From contig NZ_VLIY01000004.1 in the NCBI RefSeq assembly GCF_007489285.1, positions 62,001 through 126,000 on the forward strand: a stretch of DNA of 64,000 bases, given 5' to 3'. The notes below the pieces were generated by a model that saw only the letters and a list, made by a program, of their open reading frames with translations, was not told the DNA's origin and did no database searches. The stretch comes from Skermania sp. ID1734 (lineage in GTDB: Bacteria > Actinomycetota > Actinomycetes > Mycobacteriales > Mycobacteriaceae). Shown one piece after another: positions 46,790 to 55,766 of this stretch. A program made the translations under genes and the position numbers. Position 1 is the first letter of the stretch. Each line of letters starts with the position of its first letter.

Positions 46790-48022
46790 TCAGTTCTTCC
46801 AGCGCGCCATGGCCTGCTCGTGGAAGTCGTCGAACGTGCCGTCGGTGATGCTGTCGCGGATGGCGTCGACCAGGCGAATTGTGAAGCGCTCGTTGTGAAC
46901 CGTGCACAGGGTGGCGGCCAGCATCTCCTTGGCCTTGAACAGGTGGTGCAGGTACGCCTTGGTGTAATGCCCGCAGGTGTAGCAGTCGCAGGCGTCGTCG
47001 ATCGGGGTGAAATCGCGCCGAAATCGGCTGGTGTCCACGTTGAACCGCCCGTCCAGCGTGTAGACGCGACCGTTGCGGCCCGTCCGCGACGGATTCACGC
47101 AGTCGAAGGTGTCGGCGCCGTTCGCGATGGCCTCGAACAGGTCCTCCGGTTCGCTGATCCCGAGCATGTGCCGGGGCTTGTCTTCCGGTAGTTCGTCGCT
47201 GCACCAGCCGACGATCGCGCCGAGGTTGTGTTTCTCGATCGCGCCGCCGATGCCGTAACCGTCGAAGACATTGCCGGACGGTCCGGTTATCGATGCCAGT
47301 CCACGGCAGGCCTTGCGACGCAGGTCCTCGTACTGCGCGCCCTGGATGACAGCGAACAACGCCTGGTACGGACGGTGACGTCGGGTTTCGGTCAACCTGT
47401 CGTGTTCGTCCATGCACCGGACCGCCCAATCGTGGGTCCGCTGCAGCGAGGTCTCCTGGTATTCGCGGGTGTTGAACAAGGTGGTCAACTCGTCGAACGC
47501 GAACATGATGTCAGCGCCGAGTTGGTGCTGAATTTGCATCGAAATCTCAGGAGTGAACCGGTGCCGCGAGCCATTGAGATGCGAGGTGAACGTGACGCCG
47601 TCGTCATCGACCTTGGCCAGCCGCTCCCTACCTTTGGCGATCACCTCGTCGGACTGATGGCCGACCGCCTCCATGGCAAGCACCTTCTTGAAGCCCACAC
47701 CGAGCGACATCACCTGGAATCCGCCGCTGTCGGTGAATGTGGGCCGGTCCCAGTTCATGAACCGGCCCAGGCCACCCGCCGCATCGATGATCTCGGGACT
47801 GGGTTGTAGGTAGAGGTGGTAGGCGTTGGCCAAAAGGGCCTGCGCGCCAAGCTCCTTCATCGTTTCCGGCAGCACAGCCTTGACGGTGGCCTTGGTGCCA
47901 ACCGGGATAAAGGCCGGTGTCTGGATCTCGCCGTGCGGGGTGGCGATCGTTCCGGTTCGGCCGTGCCGGCCCGGCAGGCGAGCACCGATGCGGAAACCGA
48001 ACTGAGCGCGGCCTTCCGTCAA
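46790..48022 (-). CDS. tgt: tRNA-guanine(34) transglycosylase
   Basis: Exchanges guanine 34 in GUN-anticodon tRNAs for a 7-deazaguanine. The 410 residues start at a TTG that overlaps the upstream ABC gene stop (TTGA). Present are the catalytic-Asp region [33 protein letters not shown], the nucleophile region [19 protein letters not shown] and the zinc site [16 protein letters not shown]. The usual base-pocket motif GGLAVGE is replaced by GGAIEKHN, so the preferred base may differ. Genes for making queuosine are not nearby; salvage is more likely. Confidence 0.92.
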   Translation of the reverse strand: MTEGRAQFGFRIGARLPGRHGRTGTIATPHGEIQTPAFIPVGTKATVKAVLPETMKELGAQALLANAYHLYLQPSPEIIDAAGGLGRFMNWDRPTFTDSGGFQVMSLGVGFKKVLAMEAVGHQSDEVIAKGRERLAKVDDDGVTFTSHLNGSRHRFTPEISMQIQHQLGADIMFAFDELTTLFNTREYQETSLQRTHDWAVRCMDEHDRLTETRRHRPYQALFAVIQGAQYEDLRRKACRGLASITGPSGNVFDGYGIGGAIEKHNLGAIVGWCSDELPEDKPRHMLGISEPEDLFEAIANGADTFDCVNPSRTGRNGRVYTLDGRFNVDTSRFRRDFTPIDDACDCYTCGHYTKAYLHHLFKAKEMLAATLCTVHNERFTIRLVDAIRDSITDGTFDDFHEQAMARWKN

Positions 48023-49929
48023 ACCGCCGCCCCGACGAACTGGCTGTTGTACAGCCGGTAGTACGCGCCTTGCGCCGCGAGCAGCCGATCGTGAGTGCCC
48101 TGTTCGACGATTTGGCCGTGTTCCATGACGACGATCAGGTTCGCGTCGCGGATCGTGGAAAGACGATGTGCGATAACGAAACTCGTTCGGTCGCTGCGCA
48201 GGGCCTTGGTGGCCTGCTGCACCAGCAACTCGGTGCGGGTGTCGACCGAGCTGGTTGCTTCGTCGAGGATGAGGATCGAGGGCTTGGCCAGGAACGCGCG
48301 CGCGATCGTGATGAGCTGCTTCTCCCCCGCGCTGACGCCGGCGCCCTCCTCGTCGATCACGGTGTCGTACCCGAGCGGCAGAGTGTGCACGAAGCGGTCC
48401 ACGTGCGCGGCCTGGGCCGCCGCGACGATCTCCTCGTCGGTGGCGAGCGGGTTGCCGTAGGCGATGTTCTCGCGGATTGTGCCGCCGAACAGCCAGGTGT
48501 CCTGCAGAACCATCCCGATGCGTGACCGCAGGTGCGCCCGCGTCATGTGTTTGATGTTGACGCCGTCGATAGTTATTGCGCCCGAATCGATTTCGTAGAA
48601 ACGCATGAGCAGGTTCACCAGCGTGGTCTTGCCGGCGCCGGTCGGGCCGACGATAGCCACCACCTGGCCCGGTTCGGCAACCAGCGACAGGTCCTCGATC
48701 AGCGGCTGATCCGGGGCGTAGCGGAACGAAACATCGGCGAACTCGACGCGTCCGCGATCGACGGCAACGCTGTCCTCGTGCGTCGGATCGGCGACCTGCT
48801 CTTCGGCGTCGAGCAACTCGAAGATCCGCTCGGCCGACGCGACACCGGATTGCAGCAGGTTGATCATCGACCCGACCTGCATGAGCGGCTGGTTGAACTC
48901 GCGCGAGTACTGGATGAAGGCCTGCACCTCACCCAGACTGATCTGGCCGGACGCCACGCGCAGACCACCGACCACGGCCACCAGCACGTAGTTCACGTTG
49001 CCCAGGAACATGACGGTCGGCATGATGAGGCCGGAGATGAACTGGGCGCGGAAGCTCGACTGGAAGAGTTGCTCGTTGCATTCGTCGAAGGATGCCTCGA
49101 CCTCGGCGCTGCGGCCGAAAGCCTTGACCAGCTCATGGCCCGTGTAGGCCTCTTCGACCTGCGCGTTCAACGTGCCGGTGTGCTTCCACTGGTCGACGAA
49201 GTGCGGTTTGGATCGCTTCGCGATCTGCGCGGTCGCGATCGCGACCACCGGAATCGACAGCAGCGCGATCAGCGAGAGCAGCGGCGAGATCCACAGCATC
49301 ATCGCCAGGATTCCCAGTACCGACAACACCGACATCAGGAGCTGACTCATCGTCTGCTGCAGGCTCTGCGCGACGTTGTCCACATCGTTGGTGACGCGGC
49401 TGAGAATGTCACCGCGCGCAGCGCCGTCGAAGTAGCTCAACGGCAACCGGTGGACCTTGTCCTCGACGTCACCGCGCAACCGCTTGATGGTCTTCTGGAT
49501 GACGATGTTGAGCAGGTAACCCTGCAACCATGCGAACACGGCCGACGCCAGGTAGAGGGCAAGGACAATGCCGAGCACCCGGCCGACCGCACCGAAATCT
49601 ACACCGTGACCAGGGATGACGTTCATCCCGCTGATCATGTCGGCAACCTGGTTCTGGCCCTGCGCGCGCAGCCCGTCGATGGCCTGCTGCTTGGTGATCC
49701 CAGGCGGCAATTGCCGTCCGACAATCCCGTTGAAGATCAGGTCGGTCGCCTTACCCAAAATCCGCGGGCCCAGCACCGTGAGGATCACGCTGATGATCGC
49801 CAGCGTGAAGATTGCGATGAGCATCGGTCGCTCGGGCCGCAGCCGACCGAGCATGCGCCGCAGCGACGGACCGAAGGCCTTCGCGCGGGCGTCTGGCGCG
49901 CCGGGGTTCGGCATTCCGGGGCGCGTCAT
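48019..49929 (-). CDS. ABC exporter half-transporter, subunit 2
   Basis: 636 residues: an N-terminal six-helix exporter domain and a C-terminal ATPase with Walker [16 protein letters not shown], the variant signature [17 protein letters not shown], Walker [18 protein letters not shown] and the H-loop VIAHRLSTI. The catalytic Glu is present. It overlaps the upstream half-transporter (49926) and the downstream tgt by 4 bases each, so all three are one operon. Substrate unknown (lipid or drug). Confidence 0.93.
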   Translation of the reverse strand: MTRPGMPNPGAPDARAKAFGPSLRRMLGRLRPERPMLIAIFTLAIISVILTVLGPRILGKATDLIFNGIVGRQLPPGITKQQAIDGLRAQGQNQVADMISGMNVIPGHGVDFGAVGRVLGIVLALYLASAVFAWLQGYLLNIVIQKTIKRLRGDVEDKVHRLPLSYFDGAARGDILSRVTNDVDNVAQSLQQTMSQLLMSVLSVLGILAMMLWISPLLSLIALLSIPVVAIATAQIAKRSKPHFVDQWKHTGTLNAQVEEAYTGHELVKAFGRSAEVEASFDECNEQLFQSSFRAQFISGLIMPTVMFLGNVNYVLVAVVGGLRVASGQISLGEVQAFIQYSREFNQPLMQVGSMINLLQSGVASAERIFELLDAEEQVADPTHEDSVAVDRGRVEFADVSFRYAPDQPLIEDLSLVAEPGQVVAIVGPTGAGKTTLVNLLMRFYEIDSGAITIDGVNIKHMTRAHLRSRIGMVLQDTWLFGGTIRENIAYGNPLATDEEIVAAAQAAHVDRFVHTLPLGYDTVIDEEGAGVSAGEKQLITIARAFLAKPSILILDEATSSVDTRTELLVQQATKALRSDRTSFVIAHRLSTIRDANLIVVMEHGQIVEQGTHDRLLAAQGAYYRLYNSQFVGAAV

Positions 49930-51677
49930 ACCGGCCGACCTTCCAGGTTTGCCTCCTGCACCGAGAGCTGCGATTCAACGAACTCCGCATATGTCGGGCA
50001 GTCGCGGACCAACTTGTCGTGGCGGCCAATGCCGACGATCGCACCATCGTCGAGCACGATGATCTGGTCGGCATCGCGGATCGTCGAGACGCGCTGGGCA
50101 ACGATGATCACGGTCGCATCGGCAACCACCGGTTCCAGCGCTGCCCGCAGCCGGGCGTCCGTGCCGAGGTCCAGCGCGGAGAACGAGTCGTCGAACAGAT
50201 ACACGCTCGGCTTCTTCACCAGCGCGCGGGCGATGGCCAGGCGTTGTCGTTGCCCGCCAGACACGTTGATCCCGCCCTGGGAAATCGGACTCTCCAGCCC
50301 GAGCGGCATGTCCCGCACGAAGTCGGCAGCCTGGGCGATCTCGAGGCAACGCCACAGCTCCTCGTCGGTCGCGTCCGGGTTGCCGTACCTGAGGTTGCTC
50401 GCAACGGTGCCGGAGAAGAGGTAGGCGCGCTGCGGCACCCAGCCGACCTCGGCGCGAAGCGCGGTCAGGTCCAGATCACGCACGTCCGATTCACCGACGT
50501 AGAGGGCGCCGTCGGTGACGTCGAGGAGTCGGGGAATCAGGGCCAGCAACGTGCTCTTGCCGGAACCAGTGGCACCGATAATCGCGGTGGTCTCGCCCGG
50601 GCGAGCGTGGAAATTGATGTCGCGCAACACCGGTTCATCGGCACCCGGGTAGCAAAATTCGACACGCGAGAACTCCAGGTAACCCGGATTCGCCCGGAAG
50701 GCGTGCGGGTGCAGTGGCGGCACCACGGAGGACTCGGTATTGAGGACGTCGCTGATCCGCTCTGCGCAGACCGCGGCGCGCGGCAACATCATGGCCATGA
50801 AGGACGCCATCATGACCGAGATGAGAATCTGCATGATGTAGCTGATCAGGGCGGTGATGGAGCCGATCTGCATTTCGCCGGCGTCGATCCGATGACCGCC
50901 GAACCACAGCACGGCAATCGTCGTGAGGTTGCTGATCAGCATCACCGCGGGAAACATCAGCGCGGCCAGGCGGCCAACCGTCAACGCGGCGTTGGTGAGT
51001 TCGGTGTTGGCCACACCGAAGCGCCACGTCTCATGGCGTTCGCGTACGAACGCGCGCACCACCCGAATACCGGTTATCTGTTCGCGCAGCACCCGGTTTA
51101 CCGCGTCGATCTTGGTTTGCATGGTCCGGAATGCGGGGACCATGCGCGAGATGATGAACGCCATGGACAGTCCGAGCGCCGGGACGGCGATCAGCAGGAT
51201 CCAGGACAGTCCGAGGTTCTGGCGCAGGGCCATCACGATCCCGCCGATGCACATGATCGGCGCCATCACCATGATGACGGCGCTCATCACGATCAGCATC
51301 TGAACCTGCTGCACGTCGTTGGTGTTGCGGGTGATCAGCGAGGGCGCACCGAACTTGCCGAGTTCGCGGGAGGAAAAGGTGCCGACGTGGTGGATCAAGG
51401 CGCTGCGCATGTCCCGACCAGCACCCATGGCAGCCTTCGCGCCCATGAACACCGAGCCGACCGAGCAAGCGATCTGCAGGATGGTGACGACGATCATGAG
51501 CAGACCCGTCGTCCAGATGTAGCCGATATCGCCCTTGACCACGCCGAAGTCGATGATGTCGGCGTTGAGGCTGGGCAGGTACAGCGACGAGAGCACCGAG
51601 ATCAGCTGCAACACAACTACCCCGATGAGCTCGACGCGGTAGGGGCGCAGATACGTGCGAAGCAGTCTGAGAAGCAT
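49926..51677 (-). CDS. ABC exporter half-transporter, subunit 1 (degenerate ATP site)
   Basis: 583 residues: exporter helices from [20 protein letters not shown], then Walker [21 protein letters not shown] and the canonical signature [18 protein letters not shown]. Walker B is [12 protein letters not shown], in which the catalytic Glu is replaced by Asp, and the switch is VAQRVSTI rather than His. This pattern fits the inactive site of a heterodimeric exporter (TmrAB/LmrCD type), paired with the next gene. Confidence 0.93.
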   Translation of the reverse strand: MLLRLLRTYLRPYRVELIGVVVLQLISVLSSLYLPSLNADIIDFGVVKGDIGYIWTTGLLMIVVTILQIACSVGSVFMGAKAAMGAGRDMRSALIHHVGTFSSRELGKFGAPSLITRNTNDVQQVQMLIVMSAVIMVMAPIMCIGGIVMALRQNLGLSWILLIAVPALGLSMAFIISRMVPAFRTMQTKIDAVNRVLREQITGIRVVRAFVRERHETWRFGVANTELTNAALTVGRLAALMFPAVMLISNLTTIAVLWFGGHRIDAGEMQIGSITALISYIMQILISVMMASFMAMMLPRAAVCAERISDVLNTESSVVPPLHPHAFRANPGYLEFSRVEFCYPGADEPVLRDINFHARPGETTAIIGATGSGKSTLLALIPRLLDVTDGALYVGESDVRDLDLTALRAEVGWVPQRAYLFSGTVASNLRYGNPDATDEELWRCLEIAQAADFVRDMPLGLESPISQGGINVSGGQRQRLAIARALVKKPSVYLFDDSFSALDLGTDARLRAALEPVVADATVIIVAQRVSTIRDADQIIVLDDGAIVGIGRHDKLVRDCPTYAEFVESQLSVQEANLEGRPV

Positions 51678-51708
51678 GGTGATCGAAGACTACCGGTTGG
51701 TTGCGACA

Positions 51709-51739
51709 GCCTGCGCCCGCAATTTCAGCGGGCGCAGGC
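51709..51739. terminator. 12-bp hairpin between lipoprotein and ABC genes
   Basis: GCCTGCGCCCGC pairs perfectly with GCGGGCGCAGGC across AATTTCA. It follows the lipoprotein gene on the minus strand. There is no T-run, so it may be a weak terminator or an mRNA-stabilising stem. Confidence 0.5.
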
Positions 51740-51759
51740 GCGAGCGAATCCGAGCTGCG

Positions 51760-52200
51760 TTATTGGCCGCCCGAAGCCGGTGACTCTTCTTCAGCCGCTG
51801 GAGTATTCGGAACAGTCGTCGGCGTCACAGGCTCCTCAGCGGTCGTTTTAGGAGCCTCCGAGGTAGGTTCAGGCTCCTCGGTGGTCGTCACCGGAGCTTC
51901 CTGCGTGGTCGTCGGCCCAGGAGCCTGGGTCGTTGTCGGTGCCGGAGCTCCGGGTGTCGTGCGCGCCGGCGCTTGGCCGCCGCCGTTGCTATTTCCACCA
52001 CCATTGCCGCCACCGCTTGTTCCTGACTGCCCGCCACCGGGCGCCGGTGCCGGTACGCCTCCGGGTGCGGTCGCGCTGCTGGTGGTGGTCGCCGCCGCAG
52101 TACTACTGCTCGCGGGCACCGGATTCGTGTCGTTATCGGAACAGCCTGCCAAAGCCAGGGCCGCACATCCCGCCGCAGCCACGATGGCAAGTTTCTTCAC
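51760..52200 (-). CDS. Low-complexity Thr/Pro/Gly lipoprotein
   Basis: 146 residues with a lipoprotein signal (KKLAIVAAAGCAALALAGC, lipobox LAGC). The rest is disordered: a Ser/Thr-rich segment, a glycine-rich stretch (SGGGNGGGNSNGGG) and then repeats of Thr/Pro/Glu (TTTQAP, TTTEEPEP, TTAEEPVTPT). No folded domain is present. It could be a cell-wall spacer or O-mannosylated stalk; that is inference from composition. Confidence 0.75.
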   Translation of the reverse strand: MKKLAIVAAAGCAALALAGCSDNDTNPVPASSSTAAATTTSSATAPGGVPAPAPGGGQSGTSGGGNGGGNSNGGGQAPARTTPGAPAPTTTQAPGPTTTQEAPVTTTEEPEPTSEAPKTTAEEPVTPTTVPNTPAAEEESPASGGQ

Positions 52201-52322
52201 GCGCTTCGTCCCCTCGTCGAAAGTTACCTACGGTCAGCAACCAACCATAGGGACGTTCGTCACATTTGGGGCTTTTGGGCGAAGGTCGGCGTGTCGTTTG
52301 TCCGGAATGCACCGCCGGAATG

Positions 52323-52388
52323 CCGACGAGACCGAACGAATGGCTCAAAAATCCGCGCTTGGCGCAGCCATTCGTTCGGTCTCGTCGG
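52323..52388. repeat. Long perfect inverted repeat, 23-bp arms
   Basis: The left arm 52323-52345 begins CCGACGAGACCGAACGAATG. The right arm 52366-52388 is its exact complement. The loop is 20 bases (CAAAAATCCGCGCTTGGCGC). It lies between two minus-strand genes, just after the stop of the secreted-protein gene, and has no T-run. Confidence 0.85.
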
Positions 52389-52411
52389 GTCGGTGCAGCG
52401 TTAAGGGGCGC

Positions 52412-52843
52412 TTAAACCTGGAACATGCCGATCGTGCCGTTCATCTGGCACAGCGACGGGTCCAACGGAGTCGCGGTCAACACCACATTGCCGGGTCCGC
52501 TGTTGATGGTCGCCCACAGCGACGCGCCTGGGCCCGGGTTGAGCGGAACAAATCCCGCCGCGAGGGTATTGGTGTTGAGCCAGCCGATGCCCATTCGGTT
52601 TGCGCCACCGGCCCACGGCACCGCCGGCTGTGCCTGAACCCGAATCTGGCCGGGTCCGACCTCCGGGCCGCTTTGCGCGGTCAGGAAGGTGAGCGTGAAG
52701 GGGAATTGCTGACCGCAGCCGAGCATCTGCACGACCTGCGGAAACGGCACGGGCGGCGCCGCCGCAGCAACGCCGGGAGCAATAAATGCCGCACCGATTA
52801 CACCCAAACCGACCAACCCGCGCGCCCAACGGCGAAGGTTCAT
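52412..52843 (-). CDS. Small secreted protein of unknown function
   Basis: 143 residues with a signal peptide (ARGLVGLGVIGAAFIAPGVAAAA). The mature part is short, strand-rich and has two Cys (MLGCGQQFP and PSLCQMNG) that may form a disulfide; it includes GNVVLTATPLDPS. It resembles the many small exported actinobacterial proteins without a known role. The upstream gene is the Rrf2 regulator on the same strand, about 100 bp away. Confidence 0.7.
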   Translation of the reverse strand: MNLRRWARGLVGLGVIGAAFIAPGVAAAAPPVPFPQVVQMLGCGQQFPFTLTFLTAQSGPEVGPGQIRVQAQPAVPWAGGANRMGIGWLNTNTLAAGFVPLNPGPGASLWATINSGPGNVVLTATPLDPSLCQMNGTIGMFQV

Positions 52844-52946
52844 AGTGAGACTCCTCGAATTAATCCCGACGCTGATATCAAGTGGAACTGCATCACGCCG
52901 ACTGATCGGCCGTCAATTGGCGTTATCGAGTCCACACCGAAAGCTG

Positions 52947-53402
52947 TTACCTGCGCCGCCAGGCCTGCGGATCGGCTATCAACCTGTCCACAAATTCCGG
53001 CAAATTATCGGTCGCGATGTCGGCGATGCTGACGTGTTCGAGGACGGCACGTAAATTGACGCGCACGGCAATCCATACCCGCTGGAGCGACTGCGCCGCG
53101 CCGGTATAGCTGACGTCCTCGGGCCGTTCACCGCGCACCGACGCCAGCGGCCCTTCGACCGAGCGAATGACGTCGGCCACGCTTATCTCGGCGGCCGGTC
53201 GAGCGAGCCAGTAGCCCCCTTCGGGGCCTCGCCGGCTCAACACCAATTCCGCGCGGCGCAGGTCGGCAAGAACGGCTTCGAGATACTTCTGCGGGATCGA
53301 TTGAGCCGCCGAGAGAGCGTCGGCCTTAGCTGGCACACCGTCGGTGCGGGCCAGCTCCAACAGCGCCCGCACCGCGTAGTCCACGCGTGCCGTGATGTGC
53401 AG
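52947..53402 (-). CDS. Rrf2-family transcriptional regulator
   Basis: About 151 residues. The winged-helix part reads HITARVDYAVRALLELA, IPQKYLEAVLADLRRAELVLSRRGPEGGYWLARPAAEISVADVIRSVEGPLA, which is the family core. It has no Cys at all, so it cannot hold an Fe-S cluster as IscR or NsrR do. The family usually starts with the helix beginning HITAR. In this frame only a CTG (53402), 4 bases after GGGAGG, precedes it; the first standard start (GTG 53384) would cut that helix. The target genes are unknown. Confidence 0.8.
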   Translation of the reverse strand: MHITARVDYAVRALLELARTDGVPAKADALSAAQSIPQKYLEAVLADLRRAELVLSRRGPEGGYWLARPAAEISVADVIRSVEGPLASVRGERPEDVSYTGAAQSLQRVWIAVRVNLRAVLEHVSIADIATDNLPEFVDRLIADPQAWRRR

Positions 53403-53437
53403 GCCGCCTCCCGGTTCACTAGCCGCGCGATGGTCAC

Positions 53438-53474
53438 AAAAAAGCCCCCGACCTGCGCTAACAGAACAGGGGCT
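53438..53474 (-). terminator. Terminator of the disrupted tRNA gene
   Basis: Read on the minus strand, AGCCCC pairs with GGGGCT-type bases and is followed by six T. It lies immediately after the tRNA 3' fragment, where the original host tRNA transcript would end. Confidence 0.6.
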
Positions 53475-53480
53475 GGTTGC

Positions 53481-53505
53481 GGTGGCGGAGGGATTTGAAT
53501 CCTCG
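53481..53505 (-). other. Attachment-site half: 3' end of a tRNA gene
   Basis: On the minus strand this is a T-arm and acceptor 3' end (TTCAAATCCCTCCGCCACCG). No matching 5' half (an acceptor such as GGTGGCG) is found within 100 bases, so it is a fragment. The base at T-stem position 53 is A rather than the invariant G, consistent with a non-functional copy. G73 and the acceptor hint at a Ser tRNA. The intact tRNA should lie beyond the integrase, outside the window. Confidence 0.75.
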
Positions 53506-53586
53506 CCGCCGCCCTGGTCAGCCGGTCAGAGTTGCCTTGACCTGCTAAAACATATCAGTGTCGTTCACGTTGGATACGTGTTACTC

Positions 53587-53614
53587 GTGCCCAAGTGTGC
53601 CCAATATGTGCCCA
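53587..53614. repeat. Three helically phased integrase arm-type sites
   Basis: GTGCCCA occurs at 53587, 53597 and 53608, spaced 10 and 11 bp (one DNA turn). It lies between the tRNA fragment and the last gene of the element. Such phased repeats beside a core site are typical arm-binding sites of tyrosine integrases. Confidence 0.6.
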
Positions 53615-53625
53615 CCGGACCAACC

Positions 53626-53988
53626 TTAGACGACGGACTTCGAGATCAGTTCGTAGTGGTGTAGCCGGCCGCGGAGGTAGTGGCGTTCGACGGTGCCGTC
53701 GACGAACAGGCCGGTCATCGGATAGTTGGGGTCGATGGTGAACGGACCCCAAGAGATGCGTAGCGCGTCTCCGATGTTGGGCGGGATGTCCACCACGGGG
53801 GCCAGCACGATCCGGTAGCGGCTTATCACCGCGTCTCTGGACTCGGTGAGGACTGCTTGGGTGTCGAGTGGGTGCACTTCGGCGGGCACGTTCGGGTAGG
53901 TGGTTGTGGTGGTGATCGGGTCGCCGTACTCGTCCAGCTCGCCGCCGTTGACCGTGAGTTGGATGGTGACGCGATCGTGCAGGATCAC
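53626..53988 (-). CDS. Phage head closure / head-tail connector protein
   Basis: 120 residues of the SPP1 gp16-like stopper type: a strand-rich small protein with ELDEYGDPITTTTTYPNVPAEVHPLDTQ, and a C-terminal RRLHHYEL-like RGRLHHYELISKSVV. It would cap the capsid vertex and offer the surface for a tail. It is the last gene of the operon, ends 12 bases before the arm-type sites, and overlaps its neighbour by ATGA. No tail genes follow. Confidence 0.7.
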   Translation of the reverse strand: MILHDRVTIQLTVNGGELDEYGDPITTTTTYPNVPAEVHPLDTQAVLTESRDAVISRYRIVLAPVVDIPPNIGDALRISWGPFTIDPNYPMTGLFVDGTVERHYLRGRLHHYELISKSVV

Positions 53989-54296
53989 TGTGCCCTCTTC
54001 CGGTACCGGTTGAGGACGAACGTCTCGGCGAGGTTCCAGCCTTGGAATGCGCCTCGGACGCCGACCGACCCGATGGTTTGGTCGAGCTGTTCGGGGTTGG
54101 CGACGAGGCGGGCGGTGGCGGTGGTGATGACGGCGGCGAGTTCGTCGTTGGGTTCGCCGCGGGTGTCGAAGCCGTTGCCGCGGGTGTATGCCTTGACCAT
54201 GACGGTGACGATCGGTGCGGCTTGCTCGGCCAGGGCGATCAGCGAGTCGTTGGTGCCCTGGCCGAGGAAGTCGGCAACCTGTTCTCCGGTGACCAC
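53985..54296 (-). CDS. Phage head-tail adaptor (gp15/gp6-like)
   Basis: 103 residues, all helical: VTGEQVADFLGQGTNDSLIALAEQAAPIVTVMVKAYTRG, then a block ELAAVITTATARLVANPEQLDQ and AFQGWNLAETFVLNRYRKRA. This matches the adaptor that sits below the portal in HK97/SPP1-type heads. It starts directly after the capsid-gene stop and overlaps the closure gene by 4 bases. Confidence 0.75.
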   Translation of the reverse strand: MVTGEQVADFLGQGTNDSLIALAEQAAPIVTVMVKAYTRGNGFDTRGEPNDELAAVITTATARLVANPEQLDQTIGSVGVRGAFQGWNLAETFVLNRYRKRAQ

Positions 54297-55139
54297 TTAC
54301 GGGGTCTTCGTGAGTACGGCGACAGCCTCGGGGTGCAAGAGGCCGAGGTCGTAGCGGCAGGTCACGCGGAGGCCGATCTCGTCGAACTCGGCGTAGCGCT
54401 CCGACAGCACCGTGACCGATGGCGAGGTGTCGCGAGCAACGGCGATGTTGGAGAAGTCCGCGAGGATCGCCTTACCGGCCGGGAGCTTGTTCGTGACCGT
54501 GGCCGGAATCCCGAACAGCATGGTGCCGCTGGCTTTGCTGGGGTCGGGTTCGAGTAGGTACCGCTTGGAGCTGGTGCCTTCCTTGAGCTTGCGGAGGGCG
54601 GCGAAGTCGGCACCGGACAGCAGCCACCGGTTCGGGGTGACCTCGTCGGCGTTGAGTGCGGCGATCGCGTCGAGCAGCGAGTCCGGGTCGGTGACGTCGA
54701 GCGTGCCGGTGGTGACTCCGGTCTGGTTGATCAATCCCTTGATGCTGTTGGAAGCGCCGGTGCCGGTCAGCAGGGCGGTGTCGAGTGCGTCGGCGACGTC
54801 CTTGACGAGGCGGGCCTTCAGCACGGCGTCAATGCCGATGACGGACTGGCGCACCAGCTCGCGGGTGTATCGCAGGATCACCTTCAGTGATGTGCGTTCG
54901 GTGGGCATGAGGCTTAGCTCGTCGAACGTGACGTCGGCGGTGTCGGGAATCTGGGCACCTTCGGCGACGAACGAGACGGTTGCGCCTCCGGTGAGCTTGG
55001 GGATGCGGAGTTGGCCGGCGGTGTCGAAGATGCGAGGGCCGGACGAGAGCACGACGGATGCAGCTTCCAATGGCTGCACCAGCAGGGAAGCAACTTGGTC
55101 GTTGAGAAGCTGGGGATTGGTGGCGGTGGTTTCAGCCAT
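54297..55139 (-). CDS. HK97-fold major capsid protein
   Basis: 280 residues, without a delta/protease-cleaved N-terminal domain. The N-terminal arm is followed by SSGPRIFDTAGQLRIPKLTGGATVSFVAEG (E-loop region). The P-domain contains LIGIDAVLK-like SVIGIDAVLKARLVKDVADALDTALLTGTG, and the A-domain LFGIPATVTNKLPAGKAILADFSNIAVARD and ERYAEFDEIGLRVTCRYDLGLLHPEAVAVL. This is the standard pattern of short HK97-type capsids. No prohead protease gene exists in the element, so assembly should depend on the separate scaffold. Confidence 0.9.
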   Translation of the reverse strand: MAETTATNPQLLNDQVASLLVQPLEAASVVLSSGPRIFDTAGQLRIPKLTGGATVSFVAEGAQIPDTADVTFDELSLMPTERTSLKVILRYTRELVRQSVIGIDAVLKARLVKDVADALDTALLTGTGASNSIKGLINQTGVTTGTLDVTDPDSLLDAIAALNADEVTPNRWLLSGADFAALRKLKEGTSSKRYLLEPDPSKASGTMLFGIPATVTNKLPAGKAILADFSNIAVARDTSPSVTVLSERYAEFDEIGLRVTCRYDLGLLHPEAVAVLTKTP

Positions 55140-55194
55140 GAGATATGTCCTTGGGCGAGAAGGGATTAGGTGGTTCCCGTGTCGCCAGGACAGT

Positions 55195-55229
55195 TGAAGG
55201 GGATACCCGGCCAGCAGGCATCCCCTTCA
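55195..55229 (-). promoter_or_regulatory. Hairpin between scaffold and capsid genes
   Basis: TGAAGGGGAT (55195-55204) pairs perfectly with ATCCCCTTCA (55220-55229). It lies in the only sizeable gap (120 bp) of the otherwise overlapping operon and has no T-run. It may raise capsid mRNA stability or set the scaffold:capsid ratio. Confidence 0.5.
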
Positions 55230-55259
55230 TTGTCGCACTATTTGTATCAGTCGGCTAGA

Positions 55260-55766
55260 TCATGCCCTGGAGCGCAGAATCCCGGCCAGGTCAACCGACG
55301 CACTGCTCGGTGTTGCGCCTTGCCCGATGTCGCCCTTCGGTCGACGTGACGCCAGGTGCGGCTTGTGCTCGAGCAACTTGTCGATCGCGTCCTCGAGGTT
55401 GCCGTCCTCCAGGTGCTCTAGGTCGAACGGCAGGTCGGTGGGGTCGGCCAGTCGTCCGGTGGCTCTGACGAGTTCGACGTGGAGGCGCTGGGCGTACTCG
55501 TCGGCCTTGGCTGCACGCTGACGGTATTTGCCGTTCTCCTGGCGCAACTTCTCCACATACTCCCGAGGGAACGTCTCAGGTTCCTCAGTGCCCTCACTCT
55601 GGCTTAAGGCATCGGCGGGGTCGTTTTCGGTGGCGTCACCGGAAAGCATGTCATCGTTAACATCGTTTCCGGCCGTGGTTGCTTCGTCGCCAACCGTGGT
55701 CATTTCGCCCAAGGTTGCCATCTCAGTGGCCGGCTCGTCGGTCGAGACCTGCTCGGTACTGGTCAT
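55260..55766 (-). CDS. Phage capsid scaffolding protein
   Basis: 168 residues. The first 70 are acidic and disordered; a coiled-coil follows (REYVEKLRQENGKYRQRAAKADEYAQRLHVELV), and then DLPFDLEHLEDGNLEDAIDKLLEHKPHLA. This is the usual build of scaffolds encoded just before HK97-type capsid genes. The start ATG 55766 follows GAGAGGACA and lies inside the end of the MuF-like gene (44-base overlap). Confidence 0.85.
   Translation of the reverse strand: MTSTEQVSTDEPATEMATLGEMTTVGDEATTAGNDVNDDMLSGDATENDPADALSQSEGTEEPETFPREYVEKLRQENGKYRQRAAKADEYAQRLHVELVRATGRLADPTDLPFDLEHLEDGNLEDAIDKLLEHKPHLASRRPKGDIGQGATPSSASVDLAGILRSRA

Noticed and set aside
53481-53560. Complete tRNA gene at the element boundary
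   Set aside because: Only the T-arm and acceptor 3' half are present; no 5' acceptor, D-arm or anticodon arm can be paired, and T-stem base 53 is wrong.
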